The notes below the pieces were generated by a model. The model made no database searches. It saw nothing but the letters and a program-made list of their open reading frames with translations, and was not told where the DNA came from. Shown piece after piece: positions 36,120 to 47,710 of a DNA stretch of 64,000 bases. Source of the stretch: Hyaloperonospora brassicae. Lineage: Eukaryota > Oomycota > Peronosporomycetes > Peronosporales > Peronosporaceae. Within the stretch, counting starts at the first letter, position 1. Each line of letters opens with the position of its first letter. The stretch spans positions 62,001 to 126,000 of the forward strand of contig CANTFL010000470.1 of assembly GCA_947650285.1 (NCBI GenBank), in the 5' to 3' direction. A program made the translations under genes and the position numbers.

Positions 36120-36428
36120 ACTAGTCTCTGGTAAAAGTAAAACTGTATTTATATAATCAAGTCCGATAACTTCTTGAATCTCTGTTGTCCTGACTTTATA
36201 ATACTAATGTAGCTAAATGTATGATGACGTCTACTCACCACCCATTGTGCGCGTCTAGCAGCGATTGGTGGGTTGATATCATCACGATATCAACCAATGA
36301 GTAGATCATTCGGTCATCTCAACAGTATCACCATATCTGTGATATTGTTAAAAGAATACTCGACGTGATATTCTTTATTGTCAAATTGTTCTTAATGACA
36401 ATTTTATGTAACGGGCTACCCCGTTACA
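36120..36428 (-). repeat. Truncated solo LTR of the chromovirus family
   Basis: Ends TGTAACGGGCTACCCCGTTACA at 36407-36428. Leftward it matches the family LTR: the CAATATCACC-type palindrome, a GGTTGATATCATCACGATATC block at 36270-36295, CACCACCCATTG, and the TAAAAGTAAAACTGTAT stretch. The outer end beyond about 36120 is missing or unrecognisable. It sits inside the MULE at 35401-36522. Confidence 0.85.
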
Positions 36429-36531
36429 AAAAAGACTAAAAAGTGTCCTATCGTGTGAATAAATAAAAGTGTCCTAATCTACGAATTTCCGATAAACAGT
36501 GTCCTATTATATGTAATTTCTCATTTATATT

Positions 36532-37339
36532 TTCTTGCACAATTACCGTTGACAGAGGTCGAAACAAATATTTTCTTTGCAGGAAATCCCGGCACGGACT
36601 CGCAACACCACTACGTACTGATTGGACGATGAACGACATGATAATGGGCAACAAGATCGAAAATGATACCGACCACGCATAAATTGTGGTGAGCAAGAAG
36701 ATTACATGCACATTTGTAGTTGATATGACGTGCTCTGAGAATCATCCATTGTTGCATGCTTTGGATCCATGCACTGGAGTAGCGCAAGTCATGAATGCTA
36801 GTTGCGGACGTGCGTGCTATTTGTCGAATATCGATGACGAATGCACTGGATGTGGATAAACATAGTCGCCCTTGCGGCAGTGGTAGCCGACAATGAGCAT
36901 GGAATATATTCGTATGATCCAGTAGTCACCTCGATGACATGACGTCGTCGTCGTTGTCGTCTTTGGTTCTATCATTGCAAGACAAGATGGTCTAATCAAT
37001 CCGAAGTCCTATTTGGAATTAACTGACGCAATTGATCGTCATCCTGGTCCGAAACGTTTTACAATTGACAATCAATCAAGCGAACTGGCGTCATATCAAT
37101 TGGCGGGATTGGGATACTGTTTCTTTTCGATTGCAAGAATCCGAACAATCATCTACAAAATAACTTTGTATCGGTAACCGAAAGGAGTTGACGTCTATAA
37201 AGCCTTGACAATTTGTTTACAAATAGCTATGTAGACTATCTGAACCATCGGTGCAATTTATTAAGAATCTGCGGGTAAATGCCCGTCGTGGTGCATCCTT
37301 TTTGCTCTCATTAAGTGTACCATTTTCTATCCTGATGCC
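36532..37339. other. Intergenic spacer between MULE elements
   Basis: AT-rich, with only short frames and no recognised feature. Confidence 0.5.
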
Positions 37340-37410
37340 ATTTCGTAAGGGTATTGCTAAATTCACACCCCTTTTTCTTAGACTCACACCCTTCCTTCAA
37401 CATCTTATAT

Positions 37411-37659
37411 ATACAAGGTACGCAATCGCCGTTGGACAAAGACGAAGACTTTCTCTGCCACTTGGCTACGGGCGACATCTTGCGCGCTGATGTAGCTGCT
37501 GACACCGACATAGTCAAAAAGGTCAAAGCCGCGATGGAGTCGGGCGCACTTGTGACCGACGAGATTGTCGTCGGTATCATTAAGGACGCCATCAAGAGTT
37601 CGGAATGCCGTCGTGGATTTATTCTTGACGACTTTCCACGAACGGTCGTGCAGGCCTAA
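37411..37659 (+). pseudogene. Captured adenylate kinase fragment
   Basis: Encodes the part of adenylate kinase from the end of the P-loop (GTQSP) through the AMP-binding region: CHLATGDILRADV (the TGD-x-LR motif), then ESGALVTDEIVVGIIKDAI (the L-V/T-DE motif), and CRRGFILDDFPRT, where the usual GFPRT is DFPRT. The piece lacks the N-terminal GAPG part and the whole LID and C-terminal half, and a TAA follows TVVQA. It therefore cannot be a working enzyme. The boundaries look exon-like, as expected for a captured genomic fragment. Confidence 0.88.
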
Positions 37660-37758
37660 AAGATGAGAACAAGAGGAGATACAGACGAGTGTCCAGGTTG
37701 CAACGCAGAGGCTGACCATAGTTCCCTCTTTCCGTATGCGTAGTCCTCGCAACTAAAT

Positions 37759-37992
37759 TTGTACCTGCTGGCCTTCAATGACGTCTCTTGCGCTGGCTGG
37801 GCGTACGTGTTGTACCTAACAGTGACAACGATCTTCAAGGCGCTTGAAGGTGGCGATCTGGACTGGAGCCAAGTGGCACAAATCACGTGGGACGTTGTGT
37901 CACTGCCGCTCACAGTGATTCAGCCGATGGCCGTAATGGAGATCGTGTACGATGCCGTGGGCTTTGTGCGATACTCAACCTCGGGAGGATGA
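37759..37992 (+). pseudogene. Captured 3-hydroxyacyl-CoA dehydratase fragment
   Basis: A 77-codon frame reading YLLAFNDVSCAGWAYVLYLT, then a Trp-rich loop, then DVVSLPLTVIQPMAVMEIVYDAVGFVR. It matches the first membrane spans of the PTPLA/HACD (PHS1) family of very-long-chain 3-hydroxyacyl-CoA dehydratases, ER enzymes of fatty-acid elongation. The catalytic Tyr/Glu region of the later helices is absent. There is no ATG (the frame opens at a TTG) and it stops soon after. It is a second captured piece, unrelated to adenylate kinase. Confidence 0.8.
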
Positions 37993-40900
37993 AGCATTTT
38001 ATTGCGTGGTGCTCTATCAGTAAACGCTGGGGGAGCTAGACCACAGGCGTGAGTAGTATCTTATGTATTTCTTGCGTATTACTTGCCAATAAATGGCCTA
38101 GATTATTGGGTAATACTTTGTCAGAAATTAAATCCTAAAATGAATGGGGATTTTAAGGAAGGGTGTGAATCTCAGGAAAAGGGGTGTGGATATAGCAATT
38201 CCTTATCGTAAATACTTTTGAAAAATGCAAATTAGTGCAAGTGAAATGACAAAAACAATAATGCTTCACAAGATCAGAAAAAACGAAATTGCACTAATTT
38301 ATATAAAAGCTGTAACAATTTGCACACGACAACCAATTACACTTGACATTAAACTCGTACATCTACATCGACGTAAATCTGCCTCATTTCCCCCTATATT
38401 CAATTAGTGTATAATTTGCAGCCTTTTTTCACCGACAATGACTTCGTGAGTACGGAAATGTGCAACACCGCTTTGAGCGTGCACTGAAAACGTTCTGTAC
38501 CGTTCGGTTGCAAGGTCGTGTTGGTTCGAATTATTTGATCTGGGTCTTACCGAATTAGCAGTGTCGTAATGTATAGCTATTTGTTTTTTGTTTTGGTGAC
38601 ATTGTTGTATTTCGTACGGGAAGCAACAGCGCAGATTCTTCATTGCGCGTACACAGTACCGTAGGCAATGTTTGGGTTGTGGCTTACAAGAATATTGTTT
38701 GACGGATGAAAAGGACATCAAGTAACAACATACCGGGCTGCTAAACATTACATATTGTTGCTATCGCAAATCGTCTCCTGTAGGGAACAAATAATAAAAG
38801 ACAAAAAATCTTACCTTCGTACGCGTACCTGACGCATTTCAGCCGGCCGCCGCGGACACCCTCATTGACTTACCAAACACGAAGTGAATATGGAACTGTG
38901 CAGTGGCTCTGATCCTTTCACACATTTACCGAATGCATCGACAACTACAAATAGCCTCAAAGTAGGAGTAGATAAGAATTACCCTGCAGGCTTCACCGGC
39001 GTACGTTAATTGTTTGGCTACATCCGAAATACCACCTTTTAGCACATTCATGCGTATACTTGTGAGCTTATAAAGTGAGCCAAACGCTATCATATCGATC
39101 GATTCTGGCAGGTTGTCAGTTTGGTCACAATTGAAGTTGCTGATGGTGGCGGCGGTGATGTTGATTTTGATCTATATATCGCTTTCCAGAAAGTGATCTG
39201 ATAGATGCAGTGTTGTTATTCGCAATGAAGGTCATCACTCTCACAGGGAGGAATGCCTTTGTCATATAGGTCAAATCGTACTCCAAATTTGTAACGATAG
39301 AGTAGAGCTAAGTTTTTTTCATATTGGATCTTGTATTGATCACTTGAGAACAACGTCAATTGCAACGAGGAATAAATTGATATAATGAGTTAAAAGACCG
39401 ACTAACATAGTTTGCGCTATCACACATAAAGGGTTTCATACTTGGGTGGTACGTTACACTAAGACGTAGCGCTAACTCGAAAGAAAGAACCACTTCTTCT
39501 TTGGTGTCCACTTAATCGTTAGCTGCAACATCTGCTGATAAGGTAATTGTCATTGCGGTCAAACCTCACCTGGTCGCGTCTTATTTGCCAGGTTTCGTAG
39601 TTGTAAGACAATCCTGTGTATTTTAACACAAGATGTCACCCATTCTAAACAAGAGTTAGTGAAGGATGAGTAAATCAAATTTGTAATTGAACAAGCTGAT
39701 GACGTGGCCCCCTGCCGAATATTAGGATGCGTTTGGCGTGCGTTTCAAAATAAAGTTCCTCAAATTTTGATTTCCTTAATATTTACACAATCAATTTCAC
39801 CTAAATTGGCTGCAATACCCAACGTTGCTAAGTATAATAGAAGGTTGCTCAATCTATTTATATGTTGCATATTAGTGTGTGTTTGCAACGCTGTTTTGTA
39901 TCGGACAAATATTAACTATCCCAGCGATCAATATGTCACACACGCTGTACGTCATTAAGCCTCCCCGATGGTAAAGAACATACACGGAACTGGCCGCATC
40001 TACAAACGACCCTGGACGAACAGTAACATGACATCCCATGTGACTTGACTGATTCGTCAATTCATAGCTAGTTTTTTACATACCAGGTACTTTTAAGGCA
40101 GAATCAGTTCATTCTTACACCATGTGAAGTTCATATTATACGACGCAGTTGCACTTGTGCAGTTGAAGTAGGAAGTAAAAGTAAGATATATTGAGTGCTA
40201 ACTACCCTTCGTTGTTATATACCATATGCCGCTTATGACCAGTACTGCAACTTGACCTGGTTCTGCTACACCTGGCACACATCCATTGTTTCCGTCACCG
40301 TGTGTCAGCACTGGTTTCATATGACGTCTGTATGTCTTTGTCTCACCGATCTTCTCCGATAAAACTTCGACATAACGATCTTGGTTCCCTGTCCCATATG
40401 TCAAGATGTCACGTCTTGATCCCACCTGTCAACTTGTTGGCCAATCAGGTGAGGTTGCCCTTTACCCGTCATGAGTCTTGTATTCTTCACTTTAAGCTTT
40501 TATAAATTGTCAGAAACAATATCTTCTAACACATTAATCTTAATCGTTTACTTACACGACGTATGAGCCATTGTACGAAATGTTTGACACCTGGTGCTAT
40601 GCAATTAGGTCTAACTGTATTAGAAGCGACTATTACGTAGTCATTATCTCTTCATCAGAAGTAAGAATCGTATGTAAAAAATTGCTACAATTCAAATCAG
40701 TCACATCCGCTCGTCATCGTGCAATGCGCAGGTTGATACCCGCACGTTTCAATGTGCAAACTTTGTATCGGGCTCGCTTCCTTCGGCATCCTTCTCATAG
40801 GCCTACAGATTGACATGAAAGCGACAAGTTCTCTATCTCGAAATGATACTGTACTTTATAAATTGATTTAAAGCTAGATGTATAAAATTTAGCTACACTA

Positions 40901-41687
40901 AATGGCATTGTACAGTCCGCTTACACTCGTACACTACCTCTTACTCGCTTTCACGCAGCCGAAAGTCGCCTTGCTTATGAACAGTCGCTGTACTTCAACA
41001 GTCAGTGTACTTCGCAGCTCACTCGTCACCATCGGAGCCGCACCAAGTTCTGATTTTGCCGTAAATATATGCACGCTCGATTGTATCGTGCAGATTCACT
41101 CCCAATTATCCTATTCGTTGAAATTCGCCACCATCCACAGACTTACGATTTTAGTGGTTTTCTGCATAATCGACATCGCTTTAGCCTTGTTATGAAGATC
41201 TTCCTTTCTTGAGTTAAACGTCTTCACCGTTTATCCAGAAACTTAAAATGCCTTTTTCCCTTCAAATAATTCACAATCCGCGCGGGCCATCGTCAATCTC
41301 GTTTGCTTGGCGCATGTGCTCATCGGCTGGATAGATGCATGACAATCGAACTGTCAGGTCTCGCACAGTGCGCAAGCCACAGCAGAATCACCCTATTTTT
41401 GGGTTTTGAAGAGCGTAAAAAATTGATGGAATTTTAAGAAAGAGTTTCTGGTGCTAGATTGCATGCCGCTTACTTTAGACCTGATGGAGTTTATCATAAT
41501 TTGCCAAAAGTTAATTTAAAAATGACAATTAAAGGTGATCGATTTGAATGATATGTACAAATAAGTTGGTAGCAATATTGTTCCACCGCTTCATCTAGAT
41601 AAGAGATCACCCCTGCATTCGCTGACTTCACCATTTACGACCGGTTCCGTGCAATTTCGGATAGCTCAAGTCAAGTTGTAACGAGTA

Positions 41688-41760
41688 GGGACGTGCGCCA
41701 CCGAGAATTGATACATACTATTTGCTCAAGTGTGTGTCAATTCTCGGTGGCGCACGTCCC
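41688..41760. repeat. Perfect 24-bp inverted repeat with 25-nt loop
   Basis: Left arm 41688-41711 (GGGACGTGCGCCACCGAGAA and four more bases) is exactly the reverse complement of the right arm at 41737-41760. It stands alone in non-coding sequence and is unlike the chromovirus hairpins. Possible meanings: a tiny foldback element, a hairpin RNA, or a terminal-inverted-repeat relic. Confidence 0.97.
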
Positions 41761-43138
41761 TCCCATGCCTAGAAACTTTGTCACCACTCAAAGATCTTTT
41801 GCTTCATGCACCTGCATGTACCTGAACATCTGAGAGACCATGGTCGTATTCTCGCCTAAATTAAGAGGTCTGTGGAGAAGCGCAGAGAAAGAATGATGGA
41901 AATCTTGGGTCGTGCAAACCGTTTTGAGTGCGAAACCAATTATATTGGTGGAGCGCACTCATAGATGGGCCCGTTAGCATGAGTGATGGCATCAACACAG
42001 ACTGGATGAAGGAAAACGATTGTTGAAGTAATGCGGACAGATCTACCCAAAGGAAAAAAAGAGTATGGTCAAGGATCGGCGATTGACCGATCACGATCCG
42101 CTATCAAGGACTCGTATCACCAAGCTACAAGGATATGCTCACTCACGAGGTAAAGGGCAAATGGATTACCTAATAAGTAACGAAAAATGGATGATGGGTG
42201 AATATGGAGGCATGCCGGAGGAGCGGATCATCAAGTATGCAAAGTTTTAGAAGCGACAGCGATCCGGCCGTGGATGCCCGATCGAAGACGCAAAAGATTG
42301 ACCGCGATCTACCCTGGGTGTGTACCGCTTGATTGTGTGAACACATACGTGGTGCAAACCACATACCACGATCAACTACCCGAGCGATCCCCTACCCGAA
42401 CGATCCGCTACCCGAGTATCTGCTGCGGACCACATGATGTTAGAAGTGAATTACATATACAGGCAATACGCAACTGCTGACCTAGCGAACAGATAGGCAT
42501 TTTATGGGTTTTGGGATTGGTTGTTTGACATCAAACAGAATAAATTGAAACGGATGACACGCGTCGACTTCTATCGGGCAGAATATTTGGACTACGGTCG
42601 AACAGAGGGTCAACCTCGTCTTTACAAACTTTGCCCTTATATTGTGTGGCCAGGCGGAACGTCAATTCTCCCCCCCCCCCAACTGCGATCGGACGCAGTG
42701 AACCTCACGGTTCGGATGTAAGATTGCGAGACGGCTCAAATGGTCAGAAGGTTCACGCATCAAGAGTCACTCTTGAACAAAGGCGACTCTGGGAGAGCGC
42801 CTAAGTATACACGCGGTCGAGTGAAGAATTCCCACTCTATCCACCCCTACATTTGACCGGGTGAAGAAATTCCACCCGATCCACCTCTATCCCCAAAACG
42901 GTCAAGTTCATCCTCAGCTTAAGTCCACCAAGAAAAGTGCAATTCTCCCCACCGATGGGTACACAAGGTGAGCAAGAAAACAGAGCATGGATACAAGTAC
43001 CCCTTCCGATAGTCGGTAGTCCGGGCGCCAGTGGAAAGTCGGGATCATCTCGGGAAGCGATCGATCACCACTCTTCCACAAATCTATTAGGAACACACCC
43101 GCTATCGTGGTACTGGAATCCATTGTTGTATAGTACCG

Positions 43139-43477
43139 ATGGCTGATCCTTTAAGTCCGATCCTAGCCCCAGATACTCATCCTTGCTCATCTAACGCACA
43201 ATTGGAAGCTTCATTTCCTTGCTGATTGAAATTTTGTATCCATAGTTCTGAAGTCAACAAAATTCTTGTTCATTTGTCGGATTCCGTATTGATGAAAAGA
43301 ATTGGTACGGGGTTTGATCCTGCAGCGGCGGCGACAAATTGTTTGACCAATGTGATCCTTATCGCTTCTTCAATCGGGTCAATCCAAGCAGCATTGGTGA
43401 TGGCGACTAATGACAGAAATTTCGAAAACGTGGCGAAAAGTTGTATGACGTTTTCGAAAGCAGTTGTAGTAAAATGA
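43139..43477 (+). pseudogene. Possible decayed reading frame, unrecognised
   Basis: From ATG (MADPLSPILAPDTHP) the frame runs 112 codons to TGA at 43475-43477 with a single internal TGA at 43223-43225. The second part reads like a small helical segment (KILVHLSDSVLMKRIGTGFDP, then NRNFENVAKSCMTF-like). Composition suggests a gag-like or gene remnant, but there is no family match I can defend. Confidence 0.22.
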
Positions 43478-44440
43478 ATTCGTGATTCGATTCACGAGGC
43501 ATTCATTAAGAATCTCACACCCTATACCGAAGTGACGATAAAAGTTTGTGGGGGCGATGCCTACGACGCTTACCGGTGACTAGCTCGGAATGTTTCATTC
43601 ATCTGCACGCTGCAATGCGATGTTTAATGATATTCAGGCGTTATGAATAAGTCTTCGGTCTACATATTCCTTTATTTGGACAACAGGACATCTCTTGCAA
43701 GCCGATGCACGTTATATTGGAAGCAAACACCTTATTGAAAAGGTTTCGATCGAAGTAGGACTTGCAATTTTGACCAATGAGTGCATTAAAGTTCGTCACA
43801 AGATTTTCAAAACATTTTTTTAAAAAATAAAGGAATGCCAATTTGGCGTACACGGGAAGATGTTAGTCATAAATGGCAAAGTAAGCTATAGAAAAGTAAA
43901 AGCTGGATCAGAAAAAGGGAAGCCGCAACGATGAAGATCAGATCGTGAGGAATTTGGACCACCTAATTTCAGATACTGTCGATCAAACAATAACATGCTA
44001 TAGATAAGGTCTTTGATGTCATTTCGGGTATGCATGTAACTTAGAATTACACCAAGAACACACGGAACAAAGATCACGAGTTCCACGTAGTAAGTTCGCG
44101 CACTGAGATTGTGCCCCTCTTCAGCAGTCGGAATTAAGGTTTACGTCGCTAGCCATAACATCGTTATGCTCGGCAATTATTTGCTTTTTACAAAACCGAA
44201 GCCGCTGACATATGCGTCATTACAGCAATTGTTCCAGATTGTCCACGCAAATACAATGGAATTGACGTTCGTTCTTCTTGTAGTATGTTACCGTGTCTTC
44301 ATCGCCTTGTTCAACCGGTACTTGAAGTCAAGCAAAGCAGAGCAGCCATGCTGGCAAAAATCGCAGATTATCTTCCTCTGAACTTGCAGTCGGTACACCA
44401 TAGGTGATCATTTCTTCGCCTTCCGCGATGTATATTCTAA

Positions 44441-45557
44441 GGGTTAATAAAATATGCCCCATTCAATCACGAAAAGAAAAAAATACCGTATATAATTGGA
44501 AGATAAATAATATGCCCCAGATAAATGGAAAATACAAAAAAGTGCCCACGTCCGAATATACTCAAGTGTACGTGGCACGTTTAAAATCACACACGTCCTC
44601 AATCATTTTCGTTTCCCATTTTACGGCCGTGGCCAACCCTCGCCCTGTTCCGCAAGCCGCGGAGAGGGTTCTTCCGCGAGTGCGCTGCGCTTGCGCCCAC
44701 CAGTTGCGCGTGCAGACGCGAGATATGAGGACGTGAACGCGTTTTAGTATCATCGGATGCGGCTGTAAACACAGTCAGTCGGTTGCAGTGTTGTTGATAT
44801 AAATTTTATTTTATTTTTTTTGCTTTCTTTTTTTTCAGTTGCTATTGTTGATGTTGCTGCTGCTGTTGTTATAAATGCTGCAATTGCTATTAATTTTGTT
44901 CTGCATATAAGATCGCATTTCCGCGCTCACCGTCGTTTATGAGTCAAAGTGGCCCGTCGCCGTTCCGCAGCGGGCGACGTCGACGCTCGCCGAGTCCGTT
45001 CCGACGCCGGCGAAGTTTGAGTCGCAGTCGCAGTCAGAGTCCGAGTCGCTGTCGGAGCTCGAGTCATAGACGCAGCATACGGAGAAGCCACAGATGACGA
45101 TGCAGTAGCGTGTGGTAGAGGTAATGTAATGAGATGCAGTCATTGCAGTGGACGGGGTCGCGTGCTCGAGCGCCTGCAACGCGCGCGTGCTGGTGCTCAA
45201 GACGGACTGAGTATGTGTGCTTGTGTATGTAGCCATAAAAAGCGAGTGTGTTGCTGCTCCAACCGAGCTGGGTCGTAGACTAATGACACGATTTATAATA
45301 ACGATTGGATTTAAGCAACTTGCACTCTACATTAACAACACCTACTGTGAGGGGTTAGAGTGAGTTGCAATGTGCTCATACCAATTGCGTTGAGAACCAT
45401 CATAACAAGAACCAGAAATTGAATCGATGTGCTGCGCTTGAGTTAATTGAAGTGTGGATGAATCATGATTCTGCTTTTGTGTACCACATTAAGCTGATTT
45501 TACTAGGACGTGTGGCATTTTTATTTTACAATTGTCTGGGGCATTTTTTATTCTCCC
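44441..45557 (+). mobile_element. MULE-like element with captured Arg/Ser-rich fragment
   Basis: Flanked by an exact 9-bp direct repeat ATATTCTAA (44432-44440 and 45558-45566). Terminal inverted repeats read GGGTTAATAAAATATGCCCC on the left and GGGAGAATAAAAAATGCCCC inward from the right. More distant inner similarity follows (AATATGCCCCAG, GTGCCCACGTCC versus ATGCCACACGTCC). There is no transposase. The interior carries a short RS-domain frame. The exact target duplication suggests this is the youngest of the three. Confidence 0.85.
44939..45097 (+). pseudogene. Captured RS-domain (SR protein-like) fragment
   Basis: 52-codon frame from an ATG: MSQSGPSPFRSGRRRRSPSP, then alternating Arg/Ser dipeptides (RRRSLSRSRSQSPSR), ending SIRRSHR and TGA. 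Such RS tracts are the splicing-factor SR-protein signature. No RNA-recognition motif accompanies it, so it is most likely a piece of an SR-type gene caught in the transposon. The complementary strand gives an open Ser/Asp run (44937-45236), which is only its shadow. Confidence 0.55.
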
Positions 45558-45566
45558 ATATTCTAA

Positions 45567-47184
45567 ACTTGTGATGGAAGCACTTGTCTATCACTTAAGT
45601 TACATAATCGAGATCACTTCCCTATTACATCAATTGGGCGAGCGCTGATCATACGCCGTCAGTAAGCTTCAGAGCCTGTCAAAGATATAGCCGAGGCCAG
45701 CTTCGATATGGTTGGCTCAAACGCTTATATTGGCCGTGCTCCCTCCTCCGCGCGGTAGTCTAAGCTGTCGGAGCAACGTGCACTCGAGCGACTATATCAA
45801 ATCTTCAACCAACAGCTGCTCTTGCATAGCATAATAAACTAGGGATCTCGATTACAGCAAGCAGTAAAGATCGCCTATGAAGTCGATCTCTAAGCTGTAC
45901 GCGTGTCAGGGAGATGCCAGCGAGAAAGATAGGGGAGATATGCGTCTTCGTCGAAGACACATGTTGCACTGGTGTCATATGGACAATACGAAGTCAAAGG
46001 GGAACTAAATGCATATGGTCCACTTTTGCGCGACTTGATGTCGTTTCGTGAAAATTCAACAGCGTCCAAAGTGCGTAATGAAGCTGATATAAGTAGTACA
46101 AAATTTCATATTGACCTCGTGAAGCGTCGGCGTCGACAAGTAAGGAATTCAGGGGTAGTCAACGGCTAGCAAAAATTTGTTAGGCACGGGTAGTATCGAG
46201 TTGCGTCGCTTTTGGTAGAAAAGGAGTTTTGCCGACGCTATAGCTGCTCAACAATTATGACTTGAGAGCCGTTATGTGGACGATCAAGATCTTTTGTCAG
46301 TTTTGTGACCAACACGTCATGTGCTACGTCAAGAAAAAGACCAGCAGAATATTATTTAGGCTTTACAAGGTGAAAGTGACATCTTTGCCTGGTGCGGTTG
46401 CATGTCTTTCGTTTGCAAACATTGCGCTTATCAATACTGCAAAGAGCCGGTGCAGACTGGTATAATCTACTTGTCCTGTAAAGCGTTCACAAGTGGCTTT
46501 TGTCTAGACACACGATCGTCAAGTAGCATGTTGCAAGTTCACCTTATAAAAGAAAGAGCCTGTGAGAGTTAAATAAAATTACGCTGGTGCAGCACTTTCG
46601 TCACGCGACATTTTCACCTCCCCAACAGTCTGAAGCAAGAAAAAAATGTCAGGTCTTGTAAGGACGCATTGTATTGCCTCACTCGTTCACTGAGAGATGC
46701 TGAGAGCAGTCTTCGACAATTGCTGCATGACTCGTGCATTTGTATCCTGAAAATGGTGCTGCGATAGTAGCGTGGTCACCCACTACTCGTGTCGAAGTAT
46801 AGTTTACTATTTGACTATAATCCGCTTCATCTCTCCGATGCTAATCATTCGCCACATCTTGCTAAGTGAACACACTTTATTGCTGTCGGGGTGTGCTTCT
46901 GATGTGAGTACCACAATCAAACGTAATCGTAACTAAATTCTTCGTCTATCGATGACGATAGAACCCAAGATCGAAGCCAAAGACTTCGACCGCATAAAGC
47001 TACACAAATTGCGTCCGAATCGCATGTATACGAAAAGCGTATCTCAGAAGATATCCATATCGGGCAATTTGTACGAAGCGCGCGAATCAGACTTCTACAT
47101 CTTTATAAGTAAGTAATGCTTGGGTGTAGTTCGTTCAGAGAATTCGATTGATTTTGCTAGACATTGCGCACTTTAGCCCATGTG
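45567..47184. other. Intergenic region, no recognised gene
   Basis: 1.6 kb of AT-rich sequence up to the insertion site of chromovirus copy 2. Only short frames (up to 68 codons) without domains. Confidence 0.5.
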
Positions 47185-47189
47185 GACGT
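47185..47189. repeat. Target-site duplication, left
   Basis: GACGT, repeated exactly at 55171-55175 on the other side of the element. Five bases is the usual duplication for Ty3/gypsy integrases. Confidence 0.9.
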
Positions 47190-47578
47190 TGTAACGGGGC
47201 ACACCCTTGCGTAACTTAACGCAAGGGATTTGGGTGCCCCGACGGACGTACACGTGGCGAGCGAGGAAGCGTAGGTAGGGTAAAAGTAGAACTCTTATAT
47301 TAATAAATTAAGTCTTTAAACTACTGTCTCTTCGTTTGACTTAATTTAATTATACTAATATAACTGCATGTATGGTGACGTCTCGTCACCACTCATTGCG
47401 CGCGTCTTGCGGCGATTGGTGGGTTGATATCATCACGATATCAACCAATGAACAGCCCCTTTGGTCGACCCTTCAATATCACCACTTTGGTGATATTGTT
47501 TAAAGAATATCCATCTTATATTCTTTATTGTCACTTTCCTTAAAGTGACAATATCATGTAACGGGCTGCCCCGTTACA
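47190..47578 (-). repeat. 3' LTR of copy 2
   Basis: 389 bp, TGTAACGG...CCGTTACA. It differs from the other LTR by a single base in the scan I made (AAAGTGACA versus AAGTGACA). In antisense orientation it lies 132 bp upstream of the antisense gene start and may promote it. Confidence 0.97.
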
Positions 47579-47591
47579 TCACCCCCCCCCT
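47579..47591 (-). promoter_or_regulatory. Polypurine tract, copy 2
   Basis: On the sense (minus) strand the bases before the 3' LTR are AAGGGGGGGGGTGA-like, the same tract as in copy 1. Confidence 0.7.
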
Positions 47592-47710
47592 TAACTGATA
47601 GTCACCGTATGGCTATCGAAATATGGAGGCCACCCGTTGGCCACCATTGGGACAGGGAGCACTTGTTGGGTCCGTTCCACTCACTTTCCGCTTGACCTCG
47701 CATAGTTAAC

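Larger units (their letters stand above)
35401..36522 (-). mobile_element. Mutator-like (MULE) element remnant with nested LTR
   Basis: Terminal inverted repeats start GAGAATTTACATAG at 35401 and GAGAAATTACATAT on the opposite strand at 36522. Inward they share several TAGGACACTTTTT blocks and an ATCGGAAATTCGTAG block. The nine bases outside the ends (ATATATGTT and ATTTATATT) agree at 7 of 9, consistent with an aged 9-bp target duplication, the MULE hallmark. Inside are a transposase N-terminal remnant and a solo gypsy LTR fragment. Confidence 0.75.
37349..38202 (+). mobile_element. Pack-MULE-like element with two captured gene fragments
   Basis: 854-bp element. Terminal inverted repeats are about 50 bp: left GGGTATTGCTAAATTCACACCCC then TTCTTAGACTCACACCC; right, read inward on the minus strand, GGAATTGCTATATCCACACCCC then CCTGAGATTCACACCC. 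Flanking nine bases are ATTTCGTAA (37340-37348) and TTATCGTAA (38203-38211), 7 of 9 identical. Between the ends lie an adenylate kinase piece and a 3-hydroxyacyl-CoA dehydratase piece in the same orientation. No transposase. This is the structure of a transduplicating MULE. Confidence 0.85.
38212..44431. other. Long AT-rich region, no sure gene
   Basis: 6.2 kb with low coding potential. It contains a perfect 24-bp hairpin at 41688-41760 and a possible decayed frame at 43139-43477 (both listed), and poly-C/poly-A homopolymers (for example near 42671). No domain was recognised on either strand. Confidence 0.5.

Noticed and set aside
42350..42960. Possible LTR or primer site (poly-C stretch, TGGTACTGG, repeated CCACCC blocks)
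   Set aside because: No paired second copy, no TG...CA boundaries, and no polyprotein nearby.
44937..45236. Minus-strand Ser/Asp-repeat frame
   Set aside because: It is the complement of the Arg/Ser tract at 44939-45097, which is the more meaningful reading.
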